From the NCBI RefSeq assembly GCF_003129465.1, contig NZ_QFFF01000001.1:1659501-1723500 (forward strand): a stretch of 64,000 nt of DNA, written 5' to 3'. Source of the stretch: Sphingosinicella humi. GTDB taxonomy: Bacteria > Pseudomonadota > Alphaproteobacteria > Sphingomonadales > Sphingomonadaceae. Below are positions 17,129 to 25,783 of this stretch, in pieces (the stretch's first letter is position 1; each line of letters opens with the position of its first letter). The notes under the pieces were generated by a model that saw nothing but the letters and a program-made list of their open reading frames with translations, had not been told where the DNA came from and did no database searches. The position numbers and the translations under genes are program-made.

Positions 17129-19179
17129 TCGCCGGTCTGGGTGATGATGAAGCCGTAACCTTCCGCCACTTCGCGCAGGCTTTCCCAGCGGCCGGATTTG
17201 CCGCCATGGCCGGCGCCCATGTTGATCTTGAGGAGCAGCAAATTGTCGTCGGTCTTGGTAGCGCGCAGCTTCGCCGCCCATTTCGCCGGCTCCCAATAGG
17301 TGACGCGCGGGTCGTTGAGGCCGCCGGTGATCAGCATCGGGGGGTAATCCTGCGCCTTCACATTGTCGTAGGGGCTGTAGGAGCGGATGAGCTCGAACGC
17401 CTCCCTGTCGAGGATCGGATTGCCCCATTCCGGCCATTCCCCGGGCGTGAGCGGCAATGTCTCGTCGAGCATGGTGGCGAGCACGTCGACGAAGGGCACG
17501 TCGGCGACGACCGCGCCCCACAGATGGGGGTCGGAATTGGCGACGACGCCCATCAGCTTGCCGCCGGCCGATCCGCCCTGGATGGCGATGCGGCCCGGAG
17601 CGGCGAAGCCCTCCGCGATCAGACCCTCGGCGGCATCTACGAAATCGTTGAAGGTGTTGGTCCGCTTCTTGAGCTTGCCCTCCAGGAACCAGCCATAGCC
17701 GAGATCGTCGCCGCCGCGGATATGGGCGATGGCACAGGCGAAGCCGCGGTCGATCAGGCTGAGCCGCGCCGTCGAGAAGCTCGGCGGAATCGCATGGCCG
17801 TAGGCCCCATAGGCGTAGAGATAGAGCTTGCCCTTGCCGTCCTTGTGAAAGCCTTTTTTGTAGACGACCGAGACTGGCACGAGCTTGCCGTCCCGCGTCG
17901 GGAGCATCAGCCGCTCCGTCTCGTAGAGCGACTTGTCGTAGCCCGACGGAATTTCCTGGACCTTCAGCGTCTCGAGCCGGTCCTCGGCCGGGTGGTAATC
18001 GTAGACGGTGACGGGGGTCACCATCGATGTGTAGCCGATGCGGTAGGCGACTGGGGCGAACTCCGGATTGCTGCCGAGGGACGCCGTGTAGCTGGCCTCC
18101 GGAAAGGCGATGCGATGTTCCTCGCCCGAGTAGCGGCGGAGGCGAATCTGGTCGAGGCCGTGGACCCGCTCCTCGATGATCAGGTGGTCGCGGAAGGGGG
18201 TGATTCCGCGCATGTAGACCGTCTCGGAGCCGGGGATCACCGTCTTCCATTCGCCGGGATTCGCGGGGTCGGCTTCGGCGAGGCGGAAGTTGATATGCTC
18301 GTCGTTCGCGAGCACCCACAGCTTTCCGTGCGCCGCGTCGACCGAATAGATGATGTCCGGCCGCCGCCGCACGACCAAGGTAAGCGGTGCCGTCGGGTCG
18401 CCGGCGGAGACGAAGCGCACTTCGGTCGAGCTGTTGTCGCCGGTGGCGATGATGATGAGGCTGCGATCGTGGCTCTTGCCGACGCCCACCGAGAAGCCCT
18501 TGTCCTCCGTCTCCTCGTAGAGGGTGAGGTCCGTCTCCAAGGCTTGGCCAAGACGGTGGTAGCGGGCGCGGTAGCTGCGCCAATTCTCATTCACTTCGGT
18601 GAAGACGATGCCGCGGCTGTCGGCCGACCAGACGGGGGCGCCGATGCCGACCTCGGTGATCATCTCGACATCCTCGCCGGTTTCGAGATCGCGAATGCGG
18701 AGCTTGTAACGCTCCGAGCCGTCATCATCGACCATGGTCGCGGCGTAGCGGCCGTCGGGACTGATCTCGATCGCACCCAGGCGGAAATATTCCTTGCCCT
18801 CGGCCTCAGCGGGTTCGTCGAAAATGAGCCGGTCGGCACCACCGGAAACCCCTTTTCGATACCATTTGCGATATTGGGCGCCTTCCTCGAACGCCCACCA
18901 GTAAAGCCAGTCGCCGTCCTTCACCGGCACCGAGCGGTCGTCTTCCTTGATGCGCCCCTTCATCTCCTGGAAGAGCGTCTCGACCAGCTCCGCCTGCGGA
19001 GCCATCATCGCCTCGAAATAGGCGTTCTCGGCCTTCAGATAATCGAGCACCTCCGGGTCATCGACCTTCGGATAGCTCTGGTCGCGCATCCAGTGGTACG
19101 GGTCCTCGATCGTGACCCCGTGCTGCTCGTAGCTATAGGGGCGTTGGGCGGCGACGGGCGGGGCGGGGTTTCGGGTCAT
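17125..19179 (-). CDS. ptrB: Oligopeptidase B (S9 prolyl-oligopeptidase family)
   Basis: Serine peptidase of 684 aa that cuts short peptides after basic residues. An N-terminal seven-bladed propeller region is followed by the alpha/beta-hydrolase domain with Ser in GGSAGGKLMG, Asp in LNDPRVTYWEPAKW and His in GAGHGGKSGRWE, the exact PtrB pattern. No signal peptide, so cytoplasmic. The divergent neighbour is another peptidase (aminopeptidase P), which suggests a local peptide-turnover function. Confidence 0.93.
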   Translation of the reverse strand: MTRNPAPPVAAQRPYSYEQHGVTIEDPYHWMRDQSYPKVDDPEVLDYLKAENAYFEAMMAPQAELVETLFQEMKGRIKEDDRSVPVKDGDWLYWWAFEEGAQYRKWYRKGVSGGADRLIFDEPAEAEGKEYFRLGAIEISPDGRYAATMVDDDGSERYKLRIRDLETGEDVEMITEVGIGAPVWSADSRGIVFTEVNENWRSYRARYHRLGQALETDLTLYEETEDKGFSVGVGKSHDRSLIIIATGDNSSTEVRFVSAGDPTAPLTLVVRRRPDIIYSVDAAHGKLWVLANDEHINFRLAEADPANPGEWKTVIPGSETVYMRGITPFRDHLIIEERVHGLDQIRLRRYSGEEHRIAFPEASYTASLGSNPEFAPVAYRIGYTSMVTPVTVYDYHPAEDRLETLKVQEIPSGYDKSLYETERLMLPTRDGKLVPVSVVYKKGFHKDGKGKLYLYAYGAYGHAIPPSFSTARLSLIDRGFACAIAHIRGGDDLGYGWFLEGKLKKRTNTFNDFVDAAEGLIAEGFAAPGRIAIQGGSAGGKLMGVVANSDPHLWGAVVADVPFVDVLATMLDETLPLTPGEWPEWGNPILDREAFELIRSYSPYDNVKAQDYPPMLITGGLNDPRVTYWEPAKWAAKLRATKTDDNLLLLKINMGAGHGGKSGRWESLREVAEGYGFIITQTGE

Positions 19180-19247
19180 GCTCTCCCTTTCGGCAGGCGG
19201 CCTGCTGGTCTATTGGCCCCCACATAGTTGCCGCCGGAGAATTTGCC

Positions 19248-21077
19248 ATGTCGACCTATGAAGCCCGCCTTGCCGCTCTCCGCGAACAGCTGAAGGCGGA
19301 TCGCCTGGATGGCTTCGTTGTTCCACTGACCGACGAACATATGAGCGAATATGTCGGCAGCTATGCCCAGCGGCTCGCCTGGCTAACGGGCTTCCAGGGC
19401 TCGGCGGGGTCGGCAGTGGTGTTGCCCGAGGAAGCCGCGATCTTCACCGACGGCCGCTACACGCTCCAGGTGCGCGACCAGGTCGACGGCAAGCATTGGA
19501 GCTACCAGTCCGTGCCGGAAACCAGCGTCGCCGACTGGCTGAAGGACCATGCTCCGGATGGCGGACGCATCGGCTACGATCCCTGGCTGCACACCAAGGA
19601 ATGGGTCAAGAAGGCGCGCGCGGCGCTCGCCGACAAGGGCGTCGAGCTGGTCGCCGTCGGCCGCAATCCCATCGACCAGATCTGGGAGGGGCAGCCGGAG
19701 CCTTCCAAGGCGAGGCTGGTGGTGCACTCCGAGGAACTCGCCGGCAAATCGTCCGCCGCCAAAAGGCAGGAGATGGCCGACTGGCTGAAGAACCAGAAGG
19801 CGGATTCGGCCGTCCTCTCCGCCCTCGATTCGATCGCCTGGACCTTCAACGTGCGCGGCCAGGACGTCGACCACACGCCGGTCGCCCTGTCCTTCGCGCT
19901 GGTCCATGACGACGGCACCGCCGATCTGTTCGTCGCCTCGGAAAAGCTCGGCGACGATGTCCGCCAGCATCTCGGCAACGGCGTCCGCATCCACGAGCGC
20001 GGCGACTTCGAGCCGCACCTCAAGTCGATGAAGGGGAAGACGGTGGTCGCCGACCCGGAGCGCGCCGTCGCCGCCATCTTCGAGGCGCTGGAGGAAGCGG
20101 GCGCCCGAATCCTCCAGAAGCGTGATCCGGCCGTGCTCCCCAAGGCGGTAAAGAACGAGGCGGAGATCGCCGGCCACCGCGCCGCCCAGGCCCGCGACGG
20201 CGCGGCGATGGTGCGCTTCCTCCACTGGCTCTCCGTTGAGGCGCCCAAGCCTGTCCTGAGCGACGCCGCAGGCGGCGCCGAAGGGCGGGGCGTCGACGAG
20301 CTCACGGCCGCCGCCAGACTGCTCGACTTTCGCAAAGCGGGCGGGGACCTGCGCGACATCAGCTTCGACACCATCTCCGGCGCCGGGCCTAACGGGGCGA
20401 TCGTCCACTATCGCGTTACAGAGGAAACCAATCGGCCGCTGGAAATGAATACGCTCTACCTGATCGATTCGGGCGGCCAATATCCGGACGGCACCACCGA
20501 CATCACCCGCACCGTCGCCATCGGCGAGCCGACCGCGGAAATGCGCGACCGCTTCACCCGCGTCCTCAAGGGCAACATCGCCCTGGACATGGCCCGCTTT
20601 CCCCAAGGCACGCGCGGAACGCAGCTCGATGCGCTGGCGCGGCAGTTCCTTTGGGCTGCGGGACTCGATTACGCCCACGGCACCGGCCACGGGGTCGGCG
20701 CCTATCTGGCCGTCCATGAGGGGCCGCAGCGAATCTCTCCGGCCGGCAGCAGCCAGCCGGGCGGCGACGAGCCGCTCCGCGCCGGCATGATCCTCTCGAA
20801 CGAGCCCGGCTATTACAAGACCGGCGAATATGGCATCCGCATCGAGAATCTGGTGCTGGTGACGGAAATCGACATTCCCGGCGCCGAAAGGCCGATGCTC
20901 GGCTTCGAAACCCTCACCTTCGCGCCGATCGACCGCACCCTCATCGACACGGCCCTGCTCACCGACGTGGAGCGCGGCTGGATCGACGATTATCACGGGC
21001 AGGTGTTGAGGATCGTCGGCCCCTTGGTCGAAGGCGAAACGCTGGCGTGGCTGGAAAAGGTCTGCCGACCGCTTTGA
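19248..21077 (+). CDS. Aminopeptidase P family protein (M24)
   Basis: Removes N-terminal residues before proline. The 609-aa protein has two creatinase-type N-terminal domains and a pita-bread M24 domain. Metal ligands are present: Asp pair in DSGGQYPDGTTDITRT (~406-421), His in HGTGHGVGAYL (~479), Glu in SNEPGYY (~518) and Glu in IENLVLV (~533). This is the long Xaa-Pro aminopeptidase form common in alphaproteobacteria. A good upstream GGAGA supports ATG 19248. Divergent from ptrB. Confidence 0.93.
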   Translation: MSTYEARLAALREQLKADRLDGFVVPLTDEHMSEYVGSYAQRLAWLTGFQGSAGSAVVLPEEAAIFTDGRYTLQVRDQVDGKHWSYQSVPETSVADWLKDHAPDGGRIGYDPWLHTKEWVKKARAALADKGVELVAVGRNPIDQIWEGQPEPSKARLVVHSEELAGKSSAAKRQEMADWLKNQKADSAVLSALDSIAWTFNVRGQDVDHTPVALSFALVHDDGTADLFVASEKLGDDVRQHLGNGVRIHERGDFEPHLKSMKGKTVVADPERAVAAIFEALEEAGARILQKRDPAVLPKAVKNEAEIAGHRAAQARDGAAMVRFLHWLSVEAPKPVLSDAAGGAEGRGVDELTAAARLLDFRKAGGDLRDISFDTISGAGPNGAIVHYRVTEETNRPLEMNTLYLIDSGGQYPDGTTDITRTVAIGEPTAEMRDRFTRVLKGNIALDMARFPQGTRGTQLDALARQFLWAAGLDYAHGTGHGVGAYLAVHEGPQRISPAGSSQPGGDEPLRAGMILSNEPGYYKTGEYGIRIENLVLVTEIDIPGAERPMLGFETLTFAPIDRTLIDTALLTDVERGWIDDYHGQVLRIVGPLVEGETLAWLEKVCRPL

Positions 21078-21096
21078 ATCGCCCGTTCACATCGAT

Positions 21097-21194
21097 CGTC
21101 ATCCCGGACTTGATCCGGGATCCAAGAACACCGGCCTTGTTGCTACAGCTCAATCGTTCGATGTTCTTGGGTTCCGGCTTTCGCCGGAATGACG
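21097..21194. repeat. Paired REP-like palindromic element
   Basis: Starts CGTCATCCCGGACTTGATCC and ends with the complement-like GGTTCCGGCTTTCGCCGGAATGACG, two different hairpin units head to head (CCGGACTTGATCCGG and CCGGCTTTCGCCGG). Terminal CGTCAT/ATGACG are inverted. The small gene on the opposite strand (21150-21296) ends inside it. Confidence 0.85.
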
Positions 21195-21296
21195 AGTCTC
21201 AGCTTGCTCCCCGCGCGCCTGCGCCTTTCTCCGACGCAGATTCTGCCGCAGTGCCTCGGCGAGCCGCTTCGCCCGTTCCTCGTCGCCCTTGCTCAT
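21150..21296 (-). CDS. Small basic conserved-type protein, C-terminus encoded by a REP element
   Basis: A 48-aa product starting MSKGDEERAKRLAEALRQ followed by NLRRRKAQARG, a highly charged helix seen as a small stand-alone protein in many alphaproteobacteria (recognised from memory, function unknown to me). After residue ~33 the reading frame enters the palindromic repeat and yields TRHSGESRNPRTSND before a TGA. The natural end of the gene has therefore been replaced or extended by the repeat. No strong Shine-Dalgarno is visible. Confidence 0.6.
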   Translation of the reverse strand: MSKGDEERAKRLAEALRQNLRRRKAQARGEQAETRHSGESRNPRTSND

Positions 21297-21405
21297 GGGC
21301 AGGGAATTAGGCGCTCGCCCCCTCTTGCCGCAAGCCGCCTTGACATTCCATCGCTCACCCGGCCATAGCGCCGCGCGTCCCTTCCGACACTCGCGGTCCG
21401 GGCAT

Positions 21406-21480
<75 letters not shown>

Positions 21481-21519
21481 CCCCTTCAATGACAAGGCTT
21501 TAGCCGTGGCCCCGATCCG

Positions 21520-22782
21520 CTAGCGTTCGGGAGTCTTCCATTCGGCCGGCGGCACGTTGCGGCGGCGCAGCCGAAGGGCGAGGCCGAGTGCGGTACCCAC
21601 GCCGATGGCGACGGTGAGGTCGGAAAAGACCGTGAGGGCCATGGTGAGCAGCAACAGGAGGCGGTCGGAAGGACGCGCCGCCATGCGCTCGCGCCACTTG
21701 TGCGGCTCGCTCATGTTCCAGGCCGTCACCATGAGGAGCCCGGCGAGCGCGGGGAGCGCGAGATAGCCGGCCAGCGGCGCCGCCAGCATCATCACCGCGA
21801 GGATCGTAAGCGCGTGGACGATGCCGGCGAGGGGCGTCTTGCCGCCAGCGCGGACGTTGGTTGCGGTGCGGGCGATCGCCCCGGTCGCGGGCAATCCGCC
21901 GAACAGCGAGGAGCCGATATTCGCCGCACCTTGGGCCAAAAGCTCGGCGTTCGATCGATGGCTCCCGCCGATCATCCGATCGGCGACCAGCGCCGACAGC
22001 AGCGATTCGACCCCCGCCAGGAAGGCGATCACGAAGGCGGACGGCAGCAGCTCGAGCAGCCGGGCGACGCTGACCTCCGGAATCGCCGGCATCGGCAACC
22101 GATCGGGAAGCGCCCCGAAGCGCCCGCCGAGCGTGTCGATCGGGAATGCCAGCAGGATGGCCGCCGCCGAGGTGATCCCGACCGCGATGATCAGGCCCGG
22201 CAACCTGGGCGCCAGCCGGCGCAGGCCGACGATCAGCACGATGGTGGCGAGGCCGACTGCCAGGGCCGAGAGCGTGAAGCTTTCCCGCAGGCCCCACAAG
22301 GCCGGAAGCTTCTCGAGAAAATCGGCGGGGACCGGCGTGGCTTCGAGCCCGAAAAGATCCTGGAGCTGGCTGGTGGCGATGATGACGGCAATGCCGACGG
22401 TGAACCCGTCGACGACCGCTTCGGGAATATAGGAGATGAGGGTGCCGATCCGCAGCATCGCGGCGATCAGCAGGATGAACCCGGCCATGAACGTCGCGAG
22501 GACCAGCCCGTCATAGCCATATTGGGCGATGACGCCGTAGACGACGACGATGAACGCGCCCGTCGGGCCGCCTATCTGCACCCGGCTGCCGCCCAGCAGC
22601 GAAATGAGGAAGCCCGCCACGATGGCGGTGACGATTCCCTTTTCGGGTTCCGCCCCCGACGCGATGGCGATCGCTATGCAGAGGGGCAGGGCGACCATCG
22701 CCACGGTGACGCCCGCCAGCATGTCCGCCAGGAACGTGCGCCACGAATAGGTGGCGAGAGTCGTCAGGATCTTCGGCTTCAC
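21520..22782 (-). CDS. SulP-family anion permease without STAS domain
   Basis: Inner-membrane anion transporter or exchanger (sulfate, bicarbonate or similar). The 420-aa protein has the SulP core: DMLAGVTVAMVALPLCIAIAIASG at the first helices, GGSRVQIGGPTGAFIVVV, and ESLLSALVADRMIGGSHRSNAELLAQG. Many SulP proteins carry a C-terminal cytoplasmic STAS domain of ~100 aa; here the chain stops right after the last helix (LALRLRRRNVPPAEWK). Substrate cannot be deduced. The gene is convergent with the tRNA. Confidence 0.9.
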   Translation of the reverse strand: MKPKILTTLATYSWRTFLADMLAGVTVAMVALPLCIAIAIASGAEPEKGIVTAIVAGFLISLLGGSRVQIGGPTGAFIVVVYGVIAQYGYDGLVLATFMAGFILLIAAMLRIGTLISYIPEAVVDGFTVGIAVIIATSQLQDLFGLEATPVPADFLEKLPALWGLRESFTLSALAVGLATIVLIVGLRRLAPRLPGLIIAVGITSAAAILLAFPIDTLGGRFGALPDRLPMPAIPEVSVARLLELLPSAFVIAFLAGVESLLSALVADRMIGGSHRSNAELLAQGAANIGSSLFGGLPATGAIARTATNVRAGGKTPLAGIVHALTILAVMMLAAPLAGYLALPALAGLLMVTAWNMSEPHKWRERMAARPSDRLLLLLTMALTVFSDLTVAIGVGTALGLALRLRRRNVPPAEWKTPER

Positions 22783-22840
22783 AGGGGCAGCGCTATAAGG
22801 CGGCGGCCGCCGCCGGCAAAGCGGGCGATCGGATCGTCAA

Positions 22841-24046
22841 TCACTCGCTACGGCTTCGCCCCTGGGCATGCGCCTCCGCCTGTCGCAGCAGGCGCAGGAC
22901 GTTGCCGCTCCAGATCTTCTCGATGTCCGCGTCGCTGTAGCCGGCCTTGCGCAGCCGCGCGGTGATGCGCGGGAGGGCCGCGATGTCTTCGATGCCGGCA
23001 AGCCCGCCGCCGCCGTCCCAGTCGGCACCGAGGCCGACATGGTCGACGCCCATCACCTCGATCGCGTAGAGCAGGCTCTTCATATAGGTCTCGAAATCGG
23101 CCTCGTTGCTGCGCTGCCGGGCGTCGAGCGCCGCCTTGTCGGCGACCAGCTGGCGCCGCTCGGCGGGGGTGAGGTCAAGCCACTTCGCCTGGCGGTCCTC
23201 GATCGCAGAACGCTCGTCCGAGCTGTCGCCCGCGCCGAGAAAGAGGCTGTTCATCTGCATGACGCCGCCGGACGCGGCGAGCTTGCGCATCAGCGCGTCG
23301 GGGACGTTGCGGGGATGGTCGTAAAGCGCTCTCGGCCCCGAATGGGAGAGGATCACCGGAGTGGCTGACAGCTCGATCAGCTGCTCGAGCGCCGCGTCCG
23401 AGGAGTGGCTGCCATCAACGACCATGCCGAGCCGGTTCATCTCCTTCACCCACTCCTTGCCGAGCGGGCTGAGGCCATTCCAGCGCGGCGTGTCGGTCGT
23501 GCTGTCGGCGAACTGGTTGTTCTTCGAATGGACGGGCCCCGCCATCCGCACGCCGAACTTGTAGAAGGTCTCCAGAAGCGACAGGTCCTCGCCGAGCGGA
23601 TAGCTGTTCTCGATGCTCTGATAGGCGATGCGCTTGCCCATCTTGTCCAGACGCTCGGCATCGGCGGCGGTCGTCGCCAGAGCGATTTTGTCGCCGTTCG
23701 CGGCCATCACGCGCTGGATCGCCATCGCCCTCATGAGCGCCGCGTCGCGCGCCTTGCGATAGCCTTCCGGCGTCAGCTCCCCCTGCGGCGTGTAGATGAC
23801 GAAGAAGCCGCCATCGAGGCCGCCCTCGGCCATGCGCGGCAGATCGACCTGGCTCAGGTCCCACGCATATTCGTGCCGCTCGTCGAACTGCCAGCCCGGC
23901 CGCTCGAACAGCATCGGCGTGTCGAGATGGGTGTCGAGCACCAGCATCTGCTCGTGGATCAGGCGGTCGACGGGGCTCACCGCCTCATGGGCGGAAGCGG
24001 GAACGGCAAGAAGGAGCGGAAGGGAGAAGACAAGCCGGGCACGCAT
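22841..24046 (-). CDS. Secreted M19 dipeptidase (renal-dipeptidase family)
   Basis: Zinc dipeptidase of 401 aa with a signal peptide (MRARLVFSLPLLLAVPASAH). M19 markers: HxD in LDTHLDTP, Glu in QSIENSY, the His of VDGSHSSD, SHSGPRALYDHPRN and GLGADWDGGG. The ATG at 24046 has AGGAG upstream; the open frame continues much further upstream but that part lies in the ZIP gene region. Likely periplasmic; hydrolyses dipeptides, possibly including D-residues. Confidence 0.9.
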   Translation of the reverse strand: MRARLVFSLPLLLAVPASAHEAVSPVDRLIHEQMLVLDTHLDTPMLFERPGWQFDERHEYAWDLSQVDLPRMAEGGLDGGFFVIYTPQGELTPEGYRKARDAALMRAMAIQRVMAANGDKIALATTAADAERLDKMGKRIAYQSIENSYPLGEDLSLLETFYKFGVRMAGPVHSKNNQFADSTTDTPRWNGLSPLGKEWVKEMNRLGMVVDGSHSSDAALEQLIELSATPVILSHSGPRALYDHPRNVPDALMRKLAASGGVMQMNSLFLGAGDSSDERSAIEDRQAKWLDLTPAERRQLVADKAALDARQRSNEADFETYMKSLLYAIEVMGVDHVGLGADWDGGGGLAGIEDIAALPRITARLRKAGYSDADIEKIWSGNVLRLLRQAEAHAQGRSRSE

Positions 24047-24128
24047 CGGATACTCCTGGTTGTGACGGGTCCAGCATGAAAGCCTCGGCCCCATATGGCA
24101 AGGCGGCGCCGTGGCCGCAGGAGGTTCG

Positions 24129-24911
24129 ATGGACTGGCAGCTTATCGGAACGGCGAGCGCGGCGAGCGCCGCGGCGGGGATGGCGACGGCGGCGGGCGCG
24201 TTGCCCGTGCTCGCGATCCGGGGAATGTCGCGCCGGCTCGAGGCTATCTTCCTCGGCTTCTCGGCCGGCGTGATGCTGGCCGCGTCCTTTTTTTCGCTGA
24301 TACTTCCGGGTCTCGAGGCCGCCGAACGTGGTGGCCATAGCGCCGCCACGGCGGCGCTCACCGTCGCCAGCGCGATCCTGCTCGGCGCGCTGACGCTCCA
24401 GTTCATCAACCATTATGTGCCGCACGAGCATTTCCTCATCGGTCGCAACCCCACCGCGCCGGCGACGCGTCTCGCGCGCATCTGGCTGTTCGTCATCGCC
24501 ATCACCCTCCACAATTTCCCGGAAGGGCTGGCGGTGGGCGTCAGCTTCGGCGGGGGCGACATGCCGAACGGCATCGCCACCGCACTCGGCATCGGCATCC
24601 AGAATGTGCCGGAGGGCCTGGCGGTCGGAGTCTCGCTTGCCTCGGTGGGCTATAGCCGCATCTTCAGCTTCGTCGCCGCCTTCATGACGGGTCTGGTGGA
24701 GCCGGTCGGGGGCTTCCTCGGCATCTCCGCCGTCACCGCTTCCTCCGCCCTCCTTCCTTGGGGCCTCGGCTTCGCCGCCGGCGCGATGATCTGGGTGGTG
24801 AGCTCCGAGATCATACCAGAGACTCACCGCGAGGGTCGTCAGAATGCCGCTACCACAGCGCTGATGGCGGGGCTGGTGCTGATGCTCTGTCTTGACTGGT
24901 CGCTCGGCTGA
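24129..24911 (+). CDS. ZIP-family metal transporter
   Basis: Divalent metal uptake or export across the inner membrane, ZupT/GufA-like. The 260-aa protein has eight hydrophobic segments and both metal-site helices: HNFPEGLAVGVSFGGG (helix IV) and QNVPEGLAVGVSL (helix V, Gln replacing the more usual His). The ATG at 24129 is preceded by AGGAGG at ideal spacing, which decides the start over an upstream in-frame ATG at 24111. Convergent with the RNase AS-like gene, only 2 bp apart. Confidence 0.9.
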   Translation: MDWQLIGTASAASAAAGMATAAGALPVLAIRGMSRRLEAIFLGFSAGVMLAASFFSLILPGLEAAERGGHSAATAALTVASAILLGALTLQFINHYVPHEHFLIGRNPTAPATRLARIWLFVIAITLHNFPEGLAVGVSFGGGDMPNGIATALGIGIQNVPEGLAVGVSLASVGYSRIFSFVAAFMTGLVEPVGGFLGISAVTASSALLPWGLGFAAGAMIWVVSSEIIPETHREGRQNAATTALMAGLVLMLCLDWSLG

Positions 24912-24913
24912 AC

Positions 24914-25369
24914 TCAGGCTTCCCAATGCACCATGAAGTCCCTCAGCGCCCGCGCGTCGTGGAGCGCGTTGTGCGGAATGCGGCTGGAGACCGAGACGCT
25001 GAAGCCGGGACTGCTGACAAGCTCGAAGCGGATGCTTCCCACCGGCACCATCTCGCCCTCCCCGGTGACGAGCAGGGCGCAAAACAGCGCGATGTCGTCG
25101 GGCCAGTCGGCGACGATCACTGGCTCGCTCTCACGAGCAAGATAATTGGCGATCTCGACCGCGGCAGAGAGGCGGGATACCGGCTCGGCATGGTGCCCCG
25201 GCGGCACGGAGCCGAGATAGGGGACGACATTGCGCTCGACCCAGGGATGGATCTCGTCCGGCAGCGGCAAGACGGCGTAGAATTCCTGGTCCCCATGTTC
25301 GGGCACCAGCGCCAGGCTGATGAGATCGCCCCCGAAGCCGTTATATTCCGTGTCGAGGAAATAGCGCAT
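24914..25369 (-). CDS. DEDD-type 3'-5' exoribonuclease (RNase AS-like)
   Basis: A 151-aa single-domain exonuclease. ExoI motif FLDTEYNG supplies Asp6 and Glu8; ADWPDD fits ExoII, and NALHDARALRD supplies the His and Asp of ExoIII (DEDDh). Size and the MRYFLDTE start resemble the polyadenylate-specific RNase AS of actinobacteria. RNA versus DNA substrate is inferred. Lies just downstream of the cytochrome c gene on the same strand. Confidence 0.75.
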   Translation of the reverse strand: MRYFLDTEYNGFGGDLISLALVPEHGDQEFYAVLPLPDEIHPWVERNVVPYLGSVPPGHHAEPVSRLSAAVEIANYLARESEPVIVADWPDDIALFCALLVTGEGEMVPVGSIRFELVSSPGFSVSVSSRIPHNALHDARALRDFMVHWEA

Positions 25370-25378
25370 GGTCCGCGA

Positions 25379-25783
25379 CTATTCGTCGGGGCGCGTGCTG
25401 TCCAGCCGAGGCGCCGATTGTCGCAGCCAGGCCATGAGGTCGGCGCGCTCCTGCGGGTCGCGCATGCCGGTGAAGGTCATCGCCGTCCCGGGCGCGACCG
25501 TCTCCGGGTCGGCGACGAATCGGTCGAGCAGCGCCTCGCTCCAGCGCCCCTCGCGCTTCGCAAGCCGCCTCAGGGCCGGGGAATAATCATAGCCCGGACG
25601 AGCTGCGATAGGGCGGCCAAGAATGGCATGGAGGCTGGGCCCGGCAACGTCGTTGTCGGGCGCCATGTCATGACAGGCGTAGCATTTCTGGAAGGCGACC
25701 CGCCCGCGCTCCGCATCGCCCTTGGGCGGGGCGGTCAGTGCGACCGCCGAGAGGAGCAGCGCGCCGATCGCGAAAACCTTCAT
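25379..25783 (-). CDS. Small c-type cytochrome
   Basis: Periplasmic monohaem cytochrome of 134 aa with an N-terminal signal segment (MKVFAIGALLLSAVALTA). Haem attachment site CYACH is at ~34-38 and a likely Met ligand lies in PGTAMTF, typical of class I cytochrome c. Its ATG overlaps the stop of the upstream propeller gene, so the two are translated together and probably work together. Confidence 0.9.
   Translation of the reverse strand: MKVFAIGALLLSAVALTAPPKGDAERGRVAFQKCYACHDMAPDNDVAGPSLHAILGRPIAARPGYDYSPALRRLAKREGRWSEALLDRFVADPETVAPGTAMTFTGMRDPQERADLMAWLRQSAPRLDSTRPDE

Noticed and set aside
17206-19227. 673-codon open frame antisense to ptrB
   Set aside because: The oligopeptidase B on the other strand is full length with an intact catalytic triad; the antisense product is compositionally odd.
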